This document shows positions 42,430 through 52,182 of a DNA stretch of 64,000 nucleotides, one piece after another. The notes below the pieces were generated by a model. That model was given only the letters and a program-made list of their open reading frames with translations, did no database searches and had not been told where the DNA came from. The stretch covers positions 124,001 through 188,000 of the forward strand of contig CAWCOU010000007.1 in the NCBI GenBank assembly GCA_963797335.1, given 5' to 3'. The stretch's first letter is position 1. Each line of letters opens with the position of its first letter. The position numbers were made by a program, and so were the translations under genes. The DNA comes from CAWCOU01 sp963797335 (GTDB lineage Bacteria; Pseudomonadota; Gammaproteobacteria; JAURND01).

Positions 42430-42887
42430 TACACCGCCTATTCCTTGTATTAGTGTGCGTCACCGCCAGTTTTTCCGTCTGGGCAAACGATGTTGTCAAC
42501 TCTCAAGAGCAATCCACCCTTACAGCCACTACTCAAGAAAAAACGGTCATAACCAGCACAGCGCAGGATTGGGGCTTGTCGGAGACGGAATGGCAGCATT
42601 ACCTCCAATTGATGCAAGGCGCGGATGGTATGTGGTATGCCCATTTATCCCCACCAGCGGTGTTAGGTATGCGTGCCATTACCGCACCTGAACAACGACA
42701 TTTTGCCGAAGTTGAAGCAAAGCAAGAACACGATAAAGTAGCTCGCGAGCTCGCTTTTAACCACGCGGTATGGGTAGCCATGCGCCAGCTATACCCGGAT
42801 GAACCCATGATTAAAGAGTTTGATAAGACGCCGTTCAGCCCTATCCATAAAACCAATACTACTGGATTAATCAGGAGTGAGCGCTAA
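42426..42887 (+). CDS. TIGR03759-family ICE protein
   Basis: 153-residue exported protein (signal LFLVLVCVTASFSVWA). The family signature is clear: WGLSETEWQHYLQLMQGADG, then LSPPAVLGMRAITAPEQRHF and ELAFNHAVWVAMRQLYP. It overlaps both neighbours, by four bases at the start and eleven at the end. The role in the transfer machine is unknown but periplasmic. Confidence 0.9.
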   Translation: MIHRLFLVLVCVTASFSVWANDVVNSQEQSTLTATTQEKTVITSTAQDWGLSETEWQHYLQLMQGADGMWYAHLSPPAVLGMRAITAPEQRHFAEVEAKQEHDKVARELAFNHAVWVAMRQLYPDEPMIKEFDKTPFSPIHKTNTTGLIRSER

Positions 42888-43596
42888 ATCGGCTGAACAA
42901 AAGCCACGTAGGTGGCGCGGTATATCTGGCATGGTGGTGGCATTTATCTTAAATATTATTCTAATGAGCGTTTTAGTTTGGTTTTTATTGTTAATAGCTT
43001 TTGGTTGTTGTCGTGTCATGCATTCTAGTATTGATATTTATGCTCAGCTGCAAACCATAACATCGACTAATGTTAATTTTTTACAGCAAAGCCAATGGTT
43101 CCACCGTGGGAAAACTCGTTGGCAACGATGGTTTCTAGAGATGAATAAACAGATCACATCTAATCCACAGGTCAATGCCATGCATGGAAAACTAGAGGAA
43201 ACAAAACAGCGATTTTCGGACCTACCAAAGCGTATACAAAGGGTAGGGCAGCATTGGAAGAGGGAGGCGCTTAACTTGACAAGCAGTGTCACTCAAATAG
43301 TAGTCACCCGTGTTTTGGCTCTATGCCTGTCAATGCCCTTATTTTTACTGTGTACCGGTTTGGGATTTGTGGATGGGGTTGTGCAAAGAGCGATTCGTAA
43401 ATATCAGAATGCTCGCGAAAGCAGTTTTTTATTTCATGCCGTCAAGCGCAGTGGCACATTTTGGTTTTACATCCCGTTATTTTTTTATTTGGCATTACCT
43501 CTTGCAGTATCACCGGCTTGGTTCTTAGTGCCAATGGCAATTGCTTGTGGGATTTGGATGCAGCTTAGTACCAAAGCATTTAAAAAATACCTCTGA
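42877..43596 (+). CDS. TIGR03747-family ICE membrane protein (DUF4400)
   Basis: 239 residues with three to four membrane segments: GMVVAFILNIILMSVLVWFL, VLALCLSMPLFLLCTGLGFV and FYIPLFFYLALPLAVSP. GTG start overlapping the previous gene. The motif GLGFVDGVVQRAIRKYQNAR followed by HAVKRSG is typical of this family. Inner-membrane part of the transfer complex. Confidence 0.88.
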   Translation: MSAKSAEQKPRRWRGISGMVVAFILNIILMSVLVWFLLLIAFGCCRVMHSSIDIYAQLQTITSTNVNFLQQSQWFHRGKTRWQRWFLEMNKQITSNPQVNAMHGKLEETKQRFSDLPKRIQRVGQHWKREALNLTSSVTQIVVTRVLALCLSMPLFLLCTGLGFVDGVVQRAIRKYQNARESSFLFHAVKRSGTFWFYIPLFFYLALPLAVSPAWFLVPMAIACGIWMQLSTKAFKKYL

Positions 43597-43606
43597 GAGA
43601 AGCGCA

Positions 43607-43954
43607 GTGAAAAAAATTCTATTGCTCGCCTTATGTGGCATCACCGTTAGCAGTCTCGCTTCTGCTGAGCAAGAACGCCTGTATTTAGTGCAATTAATGA
43701 ATCAGCTGGATGCCATGATGCCAATGATTTTAGCAGCCCAACGAGAACAACCGCCGAATCTACGATTGCAATTTCATTACACCGCCTGGCGAGACAACAA
43801 AGGGCAACTTCATAATGGGTTACTGCAAGACGTGAACGCCATAAAGAACGGCATACGCGAAAAGCTCAATGGCATCACTGAGGAGCCGCGAGTAGTGAGA
43901 CCCATTCTAGGTGATTACTTAGATAAAGCTAATCCAACATCGGTTAAAAAATGA
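43607..43954 (+). CDS. RAQPRD-family ICE protein
   Basis: 115-residue exported protein starting at GTG with signal KKILLLALCGITVSSLASA. The family core RAQPRD region appears as LAAQREQPPNLRLQFHYTAW. The frame opens 22 codons earlier inside the previous gene, but the GTG gives a proper signal peptide. A periplasmic transfer protein of unknown role. Confidence 0.85.
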   Translation: MKKILLLALCGITVSSLASAEQERLYLVQLMNQLDAMMPMILAAQREQPPNLRLQFHYTAWRDNKGQLHNGLLQDVNAIKNGIREKLNGITEEPRVVRPILGDYLDKANPTSVKK

Positions 43955-44193
43955 TGACAACCAATAGTGCTTTAGAGGCGTTACACACTGCTGCTGGTGT
44001 ATCCCCAGGCCAGGTGAGTTTGACCATACGCAGTATTTTATTAACGCTAGTTTTTATCTGGGCCGCTGCCTGCGTGTACAGCAAAATTCACCACTTACGT
44101 CACCACGATGTCGATATGTTTGACGCTCACCGCCAGTTACTACGCATTTTATTTGTCGTGGCTATTGCGGTAATCCTAGTATTTATTAGTTAA
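43951..44193 (+). CDS. TIGR03758-family ICE protein (DUF3262)
   Basis: 80-residue small membrane protein with two helices (SLTIRSILLTLVFIWAAACV and LLRILFVVAIAVILVFI) around a short loop HHDVDMFDAH. The size and ALHTAAGVSPGQV start are typical. It overlaps RAQPRD by four bases. It may be a pilin-like subunit or platform component. Confidence 0.88.
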   Translation: MMTTNSALEALHTAAGVSPGQVSLTIRSILLTLVFIWAAACVYSKIHHLRHHDVDMFDAHRQLLRILFVVAIAVILVFIS

Positions 44194-44212
44194 CTTTTTT
44201 CGGAGTCCGAAC

Positions 44213-44572
44213 ATGTTAAAAAAGTATAGAAAACGACTCATTGATGGTTTTTATTTTTTGCTGACGTACGGGATAACACTACCGGCCCTAGCGGATTTAC
44301 CCAAACCTCCCGACAATGATATCGCCAACGGTAACAGCGATTGGATCGATGTTGGTGGCAATCTGGCTTATAAAACTCTGAGTTATGCATTAATTGCATT
44401 GGGTGCCATGATCGTCGCTGGCAGCGCATTTGGCATATTTAAAGCTTACCACGCAGCGCAAGAGAAACAAGATTTAGGCCATTTTTTTAAACACGCAGCG
44501 GTTTCTATCGCCGCCGCAGCCATCGGCGCAGGTTTATTGTATGCCGGTTATCAGATTATTCCCCATGGCTAA
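44213..44572 (+). CDS. TIGR03745-family ICE protein (DUF2976, pilin-like)
   Basis: 119 residues with a cleavable hydrophobic N-terminus (YFLLTYGITLPALA), then DLPKPPDND and two membrane helices (SYALIALGAMIVAGSAFGI, HAAVSIAAAAIGAGLLYAGY). The layout is that of VirB2/TraA-like pilins, with a conserved proline-rich start. The likely pilin of the transfer apparatus. Confidence 0.88.
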   Translation: MLKKYRKRLIDGFYFLLTYGITLPALADLPKPPDNDIANGNSDWIDVGGNLAYKTLSYALIALGAMIVAGSAFGIFKAYHAAQEKQDLGHFFKHAAVSIAAAAIGAGLLYAGYQIIPHG

Positions 44573-44588
44573 CCCTAAGGACATCACA

Positions 44589-44936
44589 ATGCTACTCAAT
44601 CTGATTAACCATAAAATGCCTATTTATAAGGATTGCACATTGATCGAATTACTGATCGTCAGTGGAAGCTACCTGGTGTTAGGCGGAATAATATTATCCC
44701 TGTTGAGTCGCTTACTGACAGGCTATGCCTCGATTGGGTTCGCGGTGGTACTTATCACATTAGTGCATGTAACTCGCTTTTTACTGGGTAAATTGCAACG
44801 CTTAAAATATGGCAAACCCTACGGTTATTACCAACAGCTTTTTTTAAAACAGCTTATTCAAGCGCCTTGGCTCAGTTCCCTTTGGAAAACTCGACTTATT
44901 ACCCGCACTGGCCGCTGGTCCATCAGGAGAATGTAA
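44589..44936 (+). CDS. TIGR03750-family ICE protein (DUF3487, TraL-like)
   Basis: 115 residues with two adjacent membrane helices (ELLIVSGSYLVLGGIILSLL and SIGFAVVLITLVHVTRFLLG), then a basic C-terminus with KYGKPYGYYQQLFLKQL. The ATG at 44589 follows CTAAGGAC; the frame opens upstream but has no better start. VirB3/TraL-like role. Confidence 0.85.
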   Translation: MLLNLINHKMPIYKDCTLIELLIVSGSYLVLGGIILSLLSRLLTGYASIGFAVVLITLVHVTRFLLGKLQRLKYGKPYGYYQQLFLKQLIQAPWLSSLWKTRLITRTGRWSIRRM

Positions 44937-45563
44937 ATGCCCTTATTCAACGCGTGGAAAAAGCAAGATCAGGATTATGCCCTAATCCGAGCACAAGCCA
45001 TTTTTATCGGCTTATTATTTTTATTGTGCGCTTTCTTCTGCATAGGCTGGATGACAGCACCTTCTCGATTACGCATCTACATTCCACCGGATATTTCTAA
45101 CGGTGCGACACTAAAAGTGAACCAGATTCCCAATCCCCTCATTTACAGCTTTGCATATGAGGTATGGCAAGAATTAAATTATTGGCCGGAGGACGGCAGT
45201 AAAGATTACCCCAAAAATTTACGCACTTTCTCCGCCTATGTCACGCAAGAATTTCAATCACAACTGAATCAAGAATACACCGAGTTGCTTAGCGCCGGTC
45301 AAATTCAGCGACAACGCTTCATTCAAGGGTTAGCCGGTAGTGCGTATGATATCCACAGTGTTAAAAAACTCAATAACAACACCTGGGAAGTAGATTTAAA
45401 AGTTCGTCTCATGGAATACAAGAACAACCAATTGGTGAAAGACACAGAGATTATCTACCCTTTGCGCATCATTCGACACGATGTGTCCAACAGCCTAAAT
45501 CCTTATGGCCTTGCGATCGCTGGATTTATCACCCCGCCGCAACGACTGAAAACCTACATTTAA
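44937..45563 (+). CDS. TIGR03746-family ICE protein (TraE-like)
   Basis: 208 residues, one N-terminal membrane helix (IFIGLLFLLCAFFCIGWMT) and a periplasmic domain: RLRIYIPPDISNGATLKVN, YSFAYEVWQELNYWPEDG, LRTFSAYVTQEFQSQL. TraE/VirB8-like part of the transfer channel. It starts directly after the stop of the previous gene (TAAATG) with an AGGAGA just before. Confidence 0.9.
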   Translation: MPLFNAWKKQDQDYALIRAQAIFIGLLFLLCAFFCIGWMTAPSRLRIYIPPDISNGATLKVNQIPNPLIYSFAYEVWQELNYWPEDGSKDYPKNLRTFSAYVTQEFQSQLNQEYTELLSAGQIQRQRFIQGLAGSAYDIHSVKKLNNNTWEVDLKVRLMEYKNNQLVKDTEIIYPLRIIRHDVSNSLNPYGLAIAGFITPPQRLKTYI

Positions 45564-45575
45564 GGAGGAGTCGAT

Positions 45576-46469
45576 ATGAAACGCACTTATATTATACTTC
45601 TCTTACCGGTATTCGTTTGGTGGCAAGTCGCTCAAGGAGAAGCCATACCACCCTTGGCATTGCCACTCTCGACAGAACAGATTGCTACATTACGTGAAGC
45701 CCAAGTCGAGGAAATCACCGATGGGCAATTGACTTGGAAAGGTGACCCTTTATCGATTGCCCTGCCGCTGGGAAAAGAAAAACGGGTAATTTTCCCAGAA
45801 CCGCTGGCAGTTGACATCAATGGTCAACTGACCTCCGATCAACTGCGTATTATTAACAACGATCAGAATTTATACCTCACAGCGCAAACAAATTTCCCCA
45901 AAACCCGGATTTACGTCACATTAAAGAAATCCCAGCAAATCATTTTATTGGATCTATTCACGACTAATTCCGCGACGCCTGCTACTCAAAAAATTGTGTT
46001 AAGAGATAAAAAAATCAACCCATCGGTCGTTCAAACCAAAAGCCCTCTCACTCCTGAAGGAAAAATCCTATCTGCCGATGCCTATGTGAATGCAATTCGT
46101 TTTTCTTGGCAACAATTATATGCCCCTTCACGTTTACTCACCTCCGATCCAGGCTTCACCCGAACACCCATGCACAGCACATTCTGGACTCCGGAACTAT
46201 TGTATGGCGATAAAGTATTGGCGCATCCCCAGGCTTCCTGGCAAGCGGATGGCCTGTTTGTCACTGCGGTAGAGCTCCGCAATAAATACCCACACCTCAC
46301 CACATTAAGCCTATCCCACGACCTCTGCGGAGATTGGCAGGCTGCAACACTCTATCCATACCACCATTTAAAGCCTGCAGGAGACAAATCCGGCGATGCC
46401 ACCACATTATTTTTGATATCCAACAAGCCGTTTCATCAGGCAATGGAGATTTGCTATGGCGGCGCATAA
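45576..46469 (+). CDS. TIGR03749-family ICE protein (TraK-like)
   Basis: 297-residue exported protein (signal TYIILLLPVFVWWQVAQGEA). The mature protein has QLTWKGDPLSIALPLGKEKR, VIFPEPLAVDINGQLTSDQL, and a C-terminal PYHHLKPAGDKSGDATTLFL. It corresponds to TraK/VirB9-like outer-membrane-complex proteins of PFGI-class elements. AAGGAGGAG lies ahead of the start. It overlaps the next gene by 14 bases. Confidence 0.9.
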   Translation: MKRTYIILLLPVFVWWQVAQGEAIPPLALPLSTEQIATLREAQVEEITDGQLTWKGDPLSIALPLGKEKRVIFPEPLAVDINGQLTSDQLRIINNDQNLYLTAQTNFPKTRIYVTLKKSQQIILLDLFTTNSATPATQKIVLRDKKINPSVVQTKSPLTPEGKILSADAYVNAIRFSWQQLYAPSRLLTSDPGFTRTPMHSTFWTPELLYGDKVLAHPQASWQADGLFVTAVELRNKYPHLTTLSLSHDLCGDWQAATLYPYHHLKPAGDKSGDATTLFLISNKPFHQAMEICYGGA

Positions 46470-47730
46470 AACCAATGGCTTGCTTAAATTACTGTTGATT
46501 CCATTCCTCGCGTTGATAGTAGTCATCGTGCTATCCCTGATACATGGACAGGTCAAAGAAAATCAGTCAACGATAAATACAGACAGTAAAAATGCCAAGA
46601 ATACCGCCTCAAAAGACAGTGCGGCTGAATCACTCGATACCCTGACCGCACAATTGTTAGCCACGCAACAACAAATCAACACGGTAGCCAAAAACAATGC
46701 CACACTCCAACAACAGAATCAGCAACTATTGGCACAATGGCAAAACAAAAAAGCGAAAGAAAATGGCGATTTATCACAGCAGTTGGCTGAACTTAAAGCG
46801 CAAGTTCAAACTTTGCATCAAACACCCGATACGGATCATTTACCCATCAACCCAGAAACCGTGGCCCAACCCATTACTTCTGTACCGGAATTGGCCGATA
46901 CCTTAGGCGACCCAAAAGAGCGAGCTAAACGATCACAAGATAAAGAAGTGCTAACAGATGAGAAGCCAAAACCCATTCCGTTTTATACCATTCCTGCCAA
47001 TGCAACAGCCGTTGAAGATAGGCTGATGACCCCACTGGTTGGTCGAATTCCAGTAAAAGGTGTAGTCACGGATCCTTACCCATTTAAGATTGTTTTCTCG
47101 GATAACACCCTCGCTGCGAATGGCTGGCGTGTACCGAATCTTAAGCAGATGATTGTCAGCGGTTATACGGAAGGTGATCTGAATCTGGTGAGTACACGAG
47201 GTTGGGTCACCTCATTAACATTCGTATTTGCCGATGGCACTATCTCTACCACTTCATCGAACGACAACAACATCGGAAAATTCAGCAAAGACAATGCGCT
47301 GGGCTACTTATCTGACGAACGTGGCGACCCTGCTATTCGAGGAAAACTCATCACCAATGCCCCAATTTATTTAGGCGCAAGTATTGCGCTCGGCGCAGCG
47401 CAAGGTGCCGCCAATGCATATGCGCAATCTCAGACGACTAGCAATAGCACCGTGGTGGGCACTAACACCTCTAGCGTTACCGGTTCACCGGGTGCTTACG
47501 TGGCTGGCCAAGCCATGAGTAATGCAGCCGGTCAGGTACAGCAATGGTGGCATGATCGGCAAGAAAATAGTTTTGATGCCGTGTTTGTGCCCACCGTCAA
47601 AGTAAATGGCGAACCACAAATGATCGTGGTGAATTTCGCCAAACAAATCGAAATTGATTATGACCCTATGGGGAGGAAAATTGTATATGCGCATCCTAGC
47701 GATTCTCTTGTTTCTATGCACCTCGATTAA
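46456..47730 (+). CDS. TIGR03752-family ICE protein (TraB-like)
   Basis: 424 residues: one membrane helix (LLLIPFLALIVVIVLSLI), a coiled coil rich in Gln (LLATQQQINTVAKNNATLQQ), then a periplasmic beta domain with FYTIPANATAVEDRLMTPLVG and TDPYPFKIVFSD, and a long Ala/Ser region that may cross the outer membrane (LGAAQGAANAYAQSQ). It is the TraB/VirB10-like bridge of the transfer channel. Confidence 0.9.
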   Translation: MAAHKTNGLLKLLLIPFLALIVVIVLSLIHGQVKENQSTINTDSKNAKNTASKDSAAESLDTLTAQLLATQQQINTVAKNNATLQQQNQQLLAQWQNKKAKENGDLSQQLAELKAQVQTLHQTPDTDHLPINPETVAQPITSVPELADTLGDPKERAKRSQDKEVLTDEKPKPIPFYTIPANATAVEDRLMTPLVGRIPVKGVVTDPYPFKIVFSDNTLAANGWRVPNLKQMIVSGYTEGDLNLVSTRGWVTSLTFVFADGTISTTSSNDNNIGKFSKDNALGYLSDERGDPAIRGKLITNAPIYLGASIALGAAQGAANAYAQSQTTSNSTVVGTNTSSVTGSPGAYVAGQAMSNAAGQVQQWWHDRQENSFDAVFVPTVKVNGEPQMIVVNFAKQIEIDYDPMGRKIVYAHPSDSLVSMHLD

Positions 47731-48097
47731 TTTAATCGGTTGCAGTTCTATGCGCGGTAATGTGGTACCGCAAACTGGCCCGTCCATGGAACAGGTATAT
47801 GACGGTATGGGTATTCAAGCTTCTAAAGCAGCCAATGGTAACAATTCACCCCAGACAGAAATGGACGTGGCAGCTATTAGGAAAACGGTGAGTGCAGAGA
47901 ATAAAGAGAGAAGAAAAGGAAGTGCCACTGCTCAAGGAAATGCTTTTCGTAAGCTACCAAACCCAGAATTAACATTGTATGTGTATCCACACCTGGCTGG
48001 GAATGCAGAAATTCCCATCCCCGGTTATTCAACGGTATTTAATGTTTATGACCATGACCACTACGCATTACCCCAGGAAACTGCACGAGATAAATAA
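47687..48097 (+). CDS. TIGR03751-family conjugation lipoprotein
   Basis: 136-residue lipoprotein: signal RILAILLFLCTSINLIGC with Cys at the lipobox (LIGC-SS). The mature part contains GPSMEQVYDGMGIQA and ends with the family's YVYPHLAGNAEIPIPGYSTV and F-Y-H-Y-L-P segment. It starts inside the preceding TraB-like gene (44-base overlap) after GGGGAGGAAA. TraV/VirB7-like role. Confidence 0.9.
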   Translation: MRILAILLFLCTSINLIGCSSMRGNVVPQTGPSMEQVYDGMGIQASKAANGNNSPQTEMDVAAIRKTVSAENKERRKGSATAQGNAFRKLPNPELTLYVYPHLAGNAEIPIPGYSTVFNVYDHDHYALPQETARDK

Positions 48098-50868
48098 TGT
48101 TTGGATTAGAGAAACTTAAACATTCACCAATCGTTAAATCCGGTGACATTCAACGTGGCTACCAAAAGAGACCCTCTCTTGACAGTTATTTGCCCTGGCG
48201 TGATTATAACGACGAACACAAAGTATTTTTATTAGAAGATAATCAAAGTTTGGCGGTAGGTTTTCAACTAACTCCCATCGCTTGTGAAGCCCGGCCGGCC
48301 GCTATGATGGAAGCGATTAGCAAGTCTCTACAAGATGCTTTACAAAATGCCATTCCCTGCGAAAAAAATAATCCTTGGATTTTGCAGTTTTTCGTTAAAC
48401 GCCAACAAAACCTTTCTGGTGTCCTTGATCGCATAAAACAAGCTATCCCAGATGCGCGTCTTGCCGACCCTTTGGTAAAAGCGCATTTAAATACTTTGCA
48501 AGAACATGTGAACTATGTCACACGGCCAGGTGGTATTTTCTTCGACCATCAAGTTACTCAGCAAACCTTCCGAGGCGGCGTGATTCACATTTATGCTTTT
48601 TTGTATCGACGAGAAACGCAAAATAAAGATCAACAATCACGCCGCAGTCGATTGGAGGAAATACAGCACATAGCACGAAAACTAGCAGATCAATGGCGTG
48701 CCTGTGGTTTAGCCGTCAAGCGTCTCAGGGGCGAGGTATTCTATCATTGGTTGATGAGTTGGTTTAATCCTCCCTCTCAGACGTTGGAAAGCAATGCTAA
48801 TTCTACTTCTCCCTGTGCATCCTTCCCTAAAGATCATGAAAAACCATTCGCATGGGATTTATCCGAGCAGCTATATTTTTCTGCTCCAGAATCGTTTACA
48901 GAAGGGTGGTTATTCAATGGTAAGCCCCACAAAGTCATCACCATTCAAAATTTATCCAGCCAACCAACTATCGGTCATATAACTGCCGAACGTAAAAAAG
49001 GGACGGACGATAAATTATTTTGTTTAATCGACCAATTGCCGGAAGGCAGTGTGTTTTCCTTGAGCATTGTCTTCCAGGCCCAGAGTGAAGTGGACTTGCA
49101 CCTGAAAATCATTCACGACAGTGCTGTCGGTAGACATGCCTTAGCCATGAAAGTCAAAGGTGAAGTGGAAATAGGGCAGCAAGCAATGGCCGATGGCGAT
49201 TATCTTTTACCGATAGTGATGGCAGTTTATATCCAAGGAGAGAATGTTGAACAACTCCATGCACATGAAGCGCATGTGGAAGTGTTACTGAACAGTAATG
49301 GGTTTAAAGTGATTACAGATGACGAGCTCTACCCCATTGATGCTTACTTGCGCTATCTGCCAATGGCGTATGATTTCCATTTTGATAAAAAAAATACCTA
49401 TCGATCTCGTTATGTGTTATTGAGTGATATTGTCAAACTATTGCCTGTATATGGCCGCAGTCGCGGCACCGAAAACCCCGGCATGTTGATGTTTAACCGC
49501 GGTGGTGAGCCCTGGTTCTACGACATTATTGCCGACCGCACTAAAAACGCCCATTTCCTCTTATTGGGAGAAACCGGTACCGGCAAATCTAATACGCTGA
49601 ATTTTCTGTTAATGCATACCTTAGCCTTGTACAACCCAAGGCTGTTTATTATCGATGCGGGTGGCTCATTCGATTTACTAGCGGATTATTGTAATAGCCT
49701 GGGCTTGAGTGTGAACAAGGTTAAGATCGACCCCAAAAATCCCATCCCCTTAAACCCTTTTGCCGACGGGTTGAAAATCTTGGATCAATTGGCCGCCCTC
49801 GAAGACTCCCAACGCCAACAATGGCTCCAAAAAGCAGATGAAAAAATTGCCGAAGAATTAGAGCAGGGGGCCGAGAACAACACGGCAACTGAACTCCAAG
49901 ATGAGATCCGAGATATTTTAGGCGACATGGTACTGGCCGCATTGGTGATGATTACCGGTGGCGAGAAAAAAGAAGAAGAACGCATTCGCCGCAGCGATCG
50001 TATGCTCATCATGGACGCCATTATTCGTGCGGCTGAAACGGTGAAATCAACCGGTAGAACGCAAATGATCGCCAGCGATATCGTCGAAGCTTTTGAAGCA
50101 CTAACCTTAAAACTGGAACCTCACCGCGATGCAGACAAGATTCGTCGTGGTAGAGAAATGGCGGATAGCCTACGTTATTTTATCAAAGATCCGGTCAGTA
50201 GTCAGTTCTTCAATACGATAGGCAACCCTTGGCCAACCTGCGATATCACCGTGGTGGATTTTGGCCTGTTCGCCCAAGAAGGATACGAAGCCCAACGCTC
50301 CATCGCTTTTTGTGGTGTATTCAACAAAATCCAAACACTGGCCGAAGCCGGTCAATACAGTAACCGTCAATTAATCTCCGTATTGGATGAGAACCACATT
50401 TTTAGCAAACTGCCGTTATTAGCAGCGATGGAAACGCGCGGGGCGAAAATGGGCAGAAAGCTAGGTTGGTGGCTATGGGTCGCCACACAAAACGTACGCG
50501 ATTTTGCCGACGAAGCCAGGAAAATGTTATCGCTAATGGAAACTTGGATCTGTTTGGCCGTTTCACCGGATGAAATCGAGCAAATCATGCGCTTCAAGCC
50601 ACTCAGCACTGAAGAACAAGCTCTATTTTCATCCGCAAGAAAGGAGAAGGGCAAGTACACCGACGGTGTACTTCTGGCTCCCCGAATTCAAGCGTTGTTC
50701 CGCAATGTGCCACCCCGGCTTTATTTATCCATGGCGGCCACCGAGCAGCATGAAAAGCATGAGCGCCGTCAATTGATGCAACAATTGCAGTTAACCGAGT
50801 TGGAAGTGTTGAAATACCAAGCACAGCAAATGATGCAGAAACACACAGAAGACTATGTCGATGTTTAA
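48097..50868 (+). CDS. TIGR03744-family conjugative ATPase (TraC/VirB4-like)
   Basis: 923-residue ATPase that powers pilus assembly and transfer. Walker A is LLLGETGTGKSNTLNF near residue 490; the nucleotide-binding half continues with FIIDAGGSFDLLADYCNSLG, and Walker B with LISVLDENHIFSKL. A KLGWWLWVATQNVRDFADEA strand-helix follows, as in VirB4-like proteins. The length fits the family. It overlaps the lipoprotein stop by one base and the next gene by 14. Confidence 0.93.
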   Translation: MFGLEKLKHSPIVKSGDIQRGYQKRPSLDSYLPWRDYNDEHKVFLLEDNQSLAVGFQLTPIACEARPAAMMEAISKSLQDALQNAIPCEKNNPWILQFFVKRQQNLSGVLDRIKQAIPDARLADPLVKAHLNTLQEHVNYVTRPGGIFFDHQVTQQTFRGGVIHIYAFLYRRETQNKDQQSRRSRLEEIQHIARKLADQWRACGLAVKRLRGEVFYHWLMSWFNPPSQTLESNANSTSPCASFPKDHEKPFAWDLSEQLYFSAPESFTEGWLFNGKPHKVITIQNLSSQPTIGHITAERKKGTDDKLFCLIDQLPEGSVFSLSIVFQAQSEVDLHLKIIHDSAVGRHALAMKVKGEVEIGQQAMADGDYLLPIVMAVYIQGENVEQLHAHEAHVEVLLNSNGFKVITDDELYPIDAYLRYLPMAYDFHFDKKNTYRSRYVLLSDIVKLLPVYGRSRGTENPGMLMFNRGGEPWFYDIIADRTKNAHFLLLGETGTGKSNTLNFLLMHTLALYNPRLFIIDAGGSFDLLADYCNSLGLSVNKVKIDPKNPIPLNPFADGLKILDQLAALEDSQRQQWLQKADEKIAEELEQGAENNTATELQDEIRDILGDMVLAALVMITGGEKKEEERIRRSDRMLIMDAIIRAAETVKSTGRTQMIASDIVEAFEALTLKLEPHRDADKIRRGREMADSLRYFIKDPVSSQFFNTIGNPWPTCDITVVDFGLFAQEGYEAQRSIAFCGVFNKIQTLAEAGQYSNRQLISVLDENHIFSKLPLLAAMETRGAKMGRKLGWWLWVATQNVRDFADEARKMLSLMETWICLAVSPDEIEQIMRFKPLSTEEQALFSSARKEKGKYTDGVLLAPRIQALFRNVPPRLYLSMAATEQHEKHERRQLMQQLQLTELEVLKYQAQQMMQKHTEDYVDV

Positions 50869-51838
50869 GTCCTTGTGCTTCTCCTTGCTTCTCTGTATTT
50901 CATTTAGTGCATCCGCGAACAGTATTAACACGGCGTTTATTACGGAAAGCACCATAGCTGCGTTACCTCAATGCCTACATTACCAAATAAAAGGGGTTTG
51001 TTACTGGTTGACAGAAACCGGTGTTACGGTCACCACACCTTACGTAAGCCACTACCTACCGGACGTTGTCGTCAGTGTATTCAATCCCCCCACCGATAAA
51101 AATGGTGGCAACCCCTGGGTAGAAATAAAGGACACCCTAGACCAAGCTGGCAAAATCGCTCAACAAGAAATCATCACCAGCCTGGCACATGTCAAACCCG
51201 GCGGCGGCCAGCATGGTTTTGAAAACCCATTGCAACAAAATGTTTACTTCAAAGAAGTCGACATCATCGGCAACCCCGCCCTGCCACTGCTTCCATCCAC
51301 ACCCGCCTTGCTGCCGTCCACCGCCAGCCCGCTAAAGCCTTATTTCCAATCGATGCTGGATAGTGCTTTATGGAGAGGCTTTGCCCCACAGGCAGAACCA
51401 GAACAGGCTGCTGCACTCAGGGAAGATATTACTCATTTCATTGGCAGCAATGGCGGGGCTATCAATTGGGGTGGGACATATCCATTCGAAGGCAAAGTCG
51501 AAACCAGCAACGACGCCAAAGCCGCTGCGGTAATCGCGCAACGTGCTAGCATTTTGCTGACCGCCAAAAACTCCTGGATGCATGTTTATCAACCGCTATC
51601 CATCAAGTGCGGACAAGAATGTGATGCTGCTGTCATCCAAGAAGACGATCAGAATACGCAGTTTCAACTGATATACCCAAAAAATCAATCTAGTTGCCAG
51701 GTTTTTGGCAAAACCAACAGCTATGGCGAAGACTACGAATCGGCTGGGCAGGAGGCATATGTCCTGATTCTATGGAGACATTATCAAGGGTGTATCCAAA
51801 TTCCTGGAATATATACGGGAAAAGTATTGATAAATTAA
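50855..51838 (+). CDS. TIGR03756-family ICE protein (TraU-like, PFL_4710)
   Basis: 327-residue exported protein (SLCFSLLLCISFSASA). Cysteines and the pattern ALPQCLHYQIKGVCYWLTET, SHYLPDVVVSVFNPP identify the family. The product has 8-9 cysteines likely to form disulfides. In PFGI-class elements a TIGR03757 gene normally lies between the TraC-like ATPase and this gene; here it is missing. The operon is interrupted right after this gene by a minus-strand defence system. Confidence 0.88.
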   Translation: MSMFKSLCFSLLLCISFSASANSINTAFITESTIAALPQCLHYQIKGVCYWLTETGVTVTTPYVSHYLPDVVVSVFNPPTDKNGGNPWVEIKDTLDQAGKIAQQEIITSLAHVKPGGGQHGFENPLQQNVYFKEVDIIGNPALPLLPSTPALLPSTASPLKPYFQSMLDSALWRGFAPQAEPEQAAALREDITHFIGSNGGAINWGGTYPFEGKVETSNDAKAAAVIAQRASILLTAKNSWMHVYQPLSIKCGQECDAAVIQEDDQNTQFQLIYPKNQSSCQVFGKTNSYGEDYESAGQEAYVLILWRHYQGCIQIPGIYTGKVLIN

Positions 51839-52182
51839 AAATTGGAATGAGGGTATCAATCGCAACCACATCGAACGCTTGCATTCTCTATATAGTTCTA
51901 CATTAGATAATATGACTGGAGATCATATTTTCCTGTGCATGAGATTATTAAGCAATTAATAGCAATACTGTTTTCGATAAGGATAACATTGTTGACGCGG
52001 TTTGGGTAATGCTACTATTTTGTGCTGATTCAAAAGGCAGAATTGGATGCCGTATGATCAAAATTAATCATAATGAAGAAGATCTAGTGTTAAAATTTTT
52101 AACAAAAGATATCTTTTTATATGATTAGATTAGATCGCAATTCCTCAGCCAGTATGCAGTAAACTATGAGAGGGGCTTATCG
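51839..52182. other. junction between transfer genes and the ABC-3C system
   Basis: Mostly AT-rich. One plus-strand stretch (51969-52127) reads NTVFDKDNIVDAVWVMLLFC, then ADSKGRIGCRMIKINHNEED, ending FLYD and TAG, without a start codon of its own after the preceding stop. It may be a remnant. No repeat marking the insertion is visible. Confidence 0.35.

Noticed and set aside
51969..52127. Plus-strand coding remnant after the TIGR03756 gene
   Set aside because: Protein-like, but no start, no recognisable family and only about 50 codons; kept only as a note on the intergenic region.
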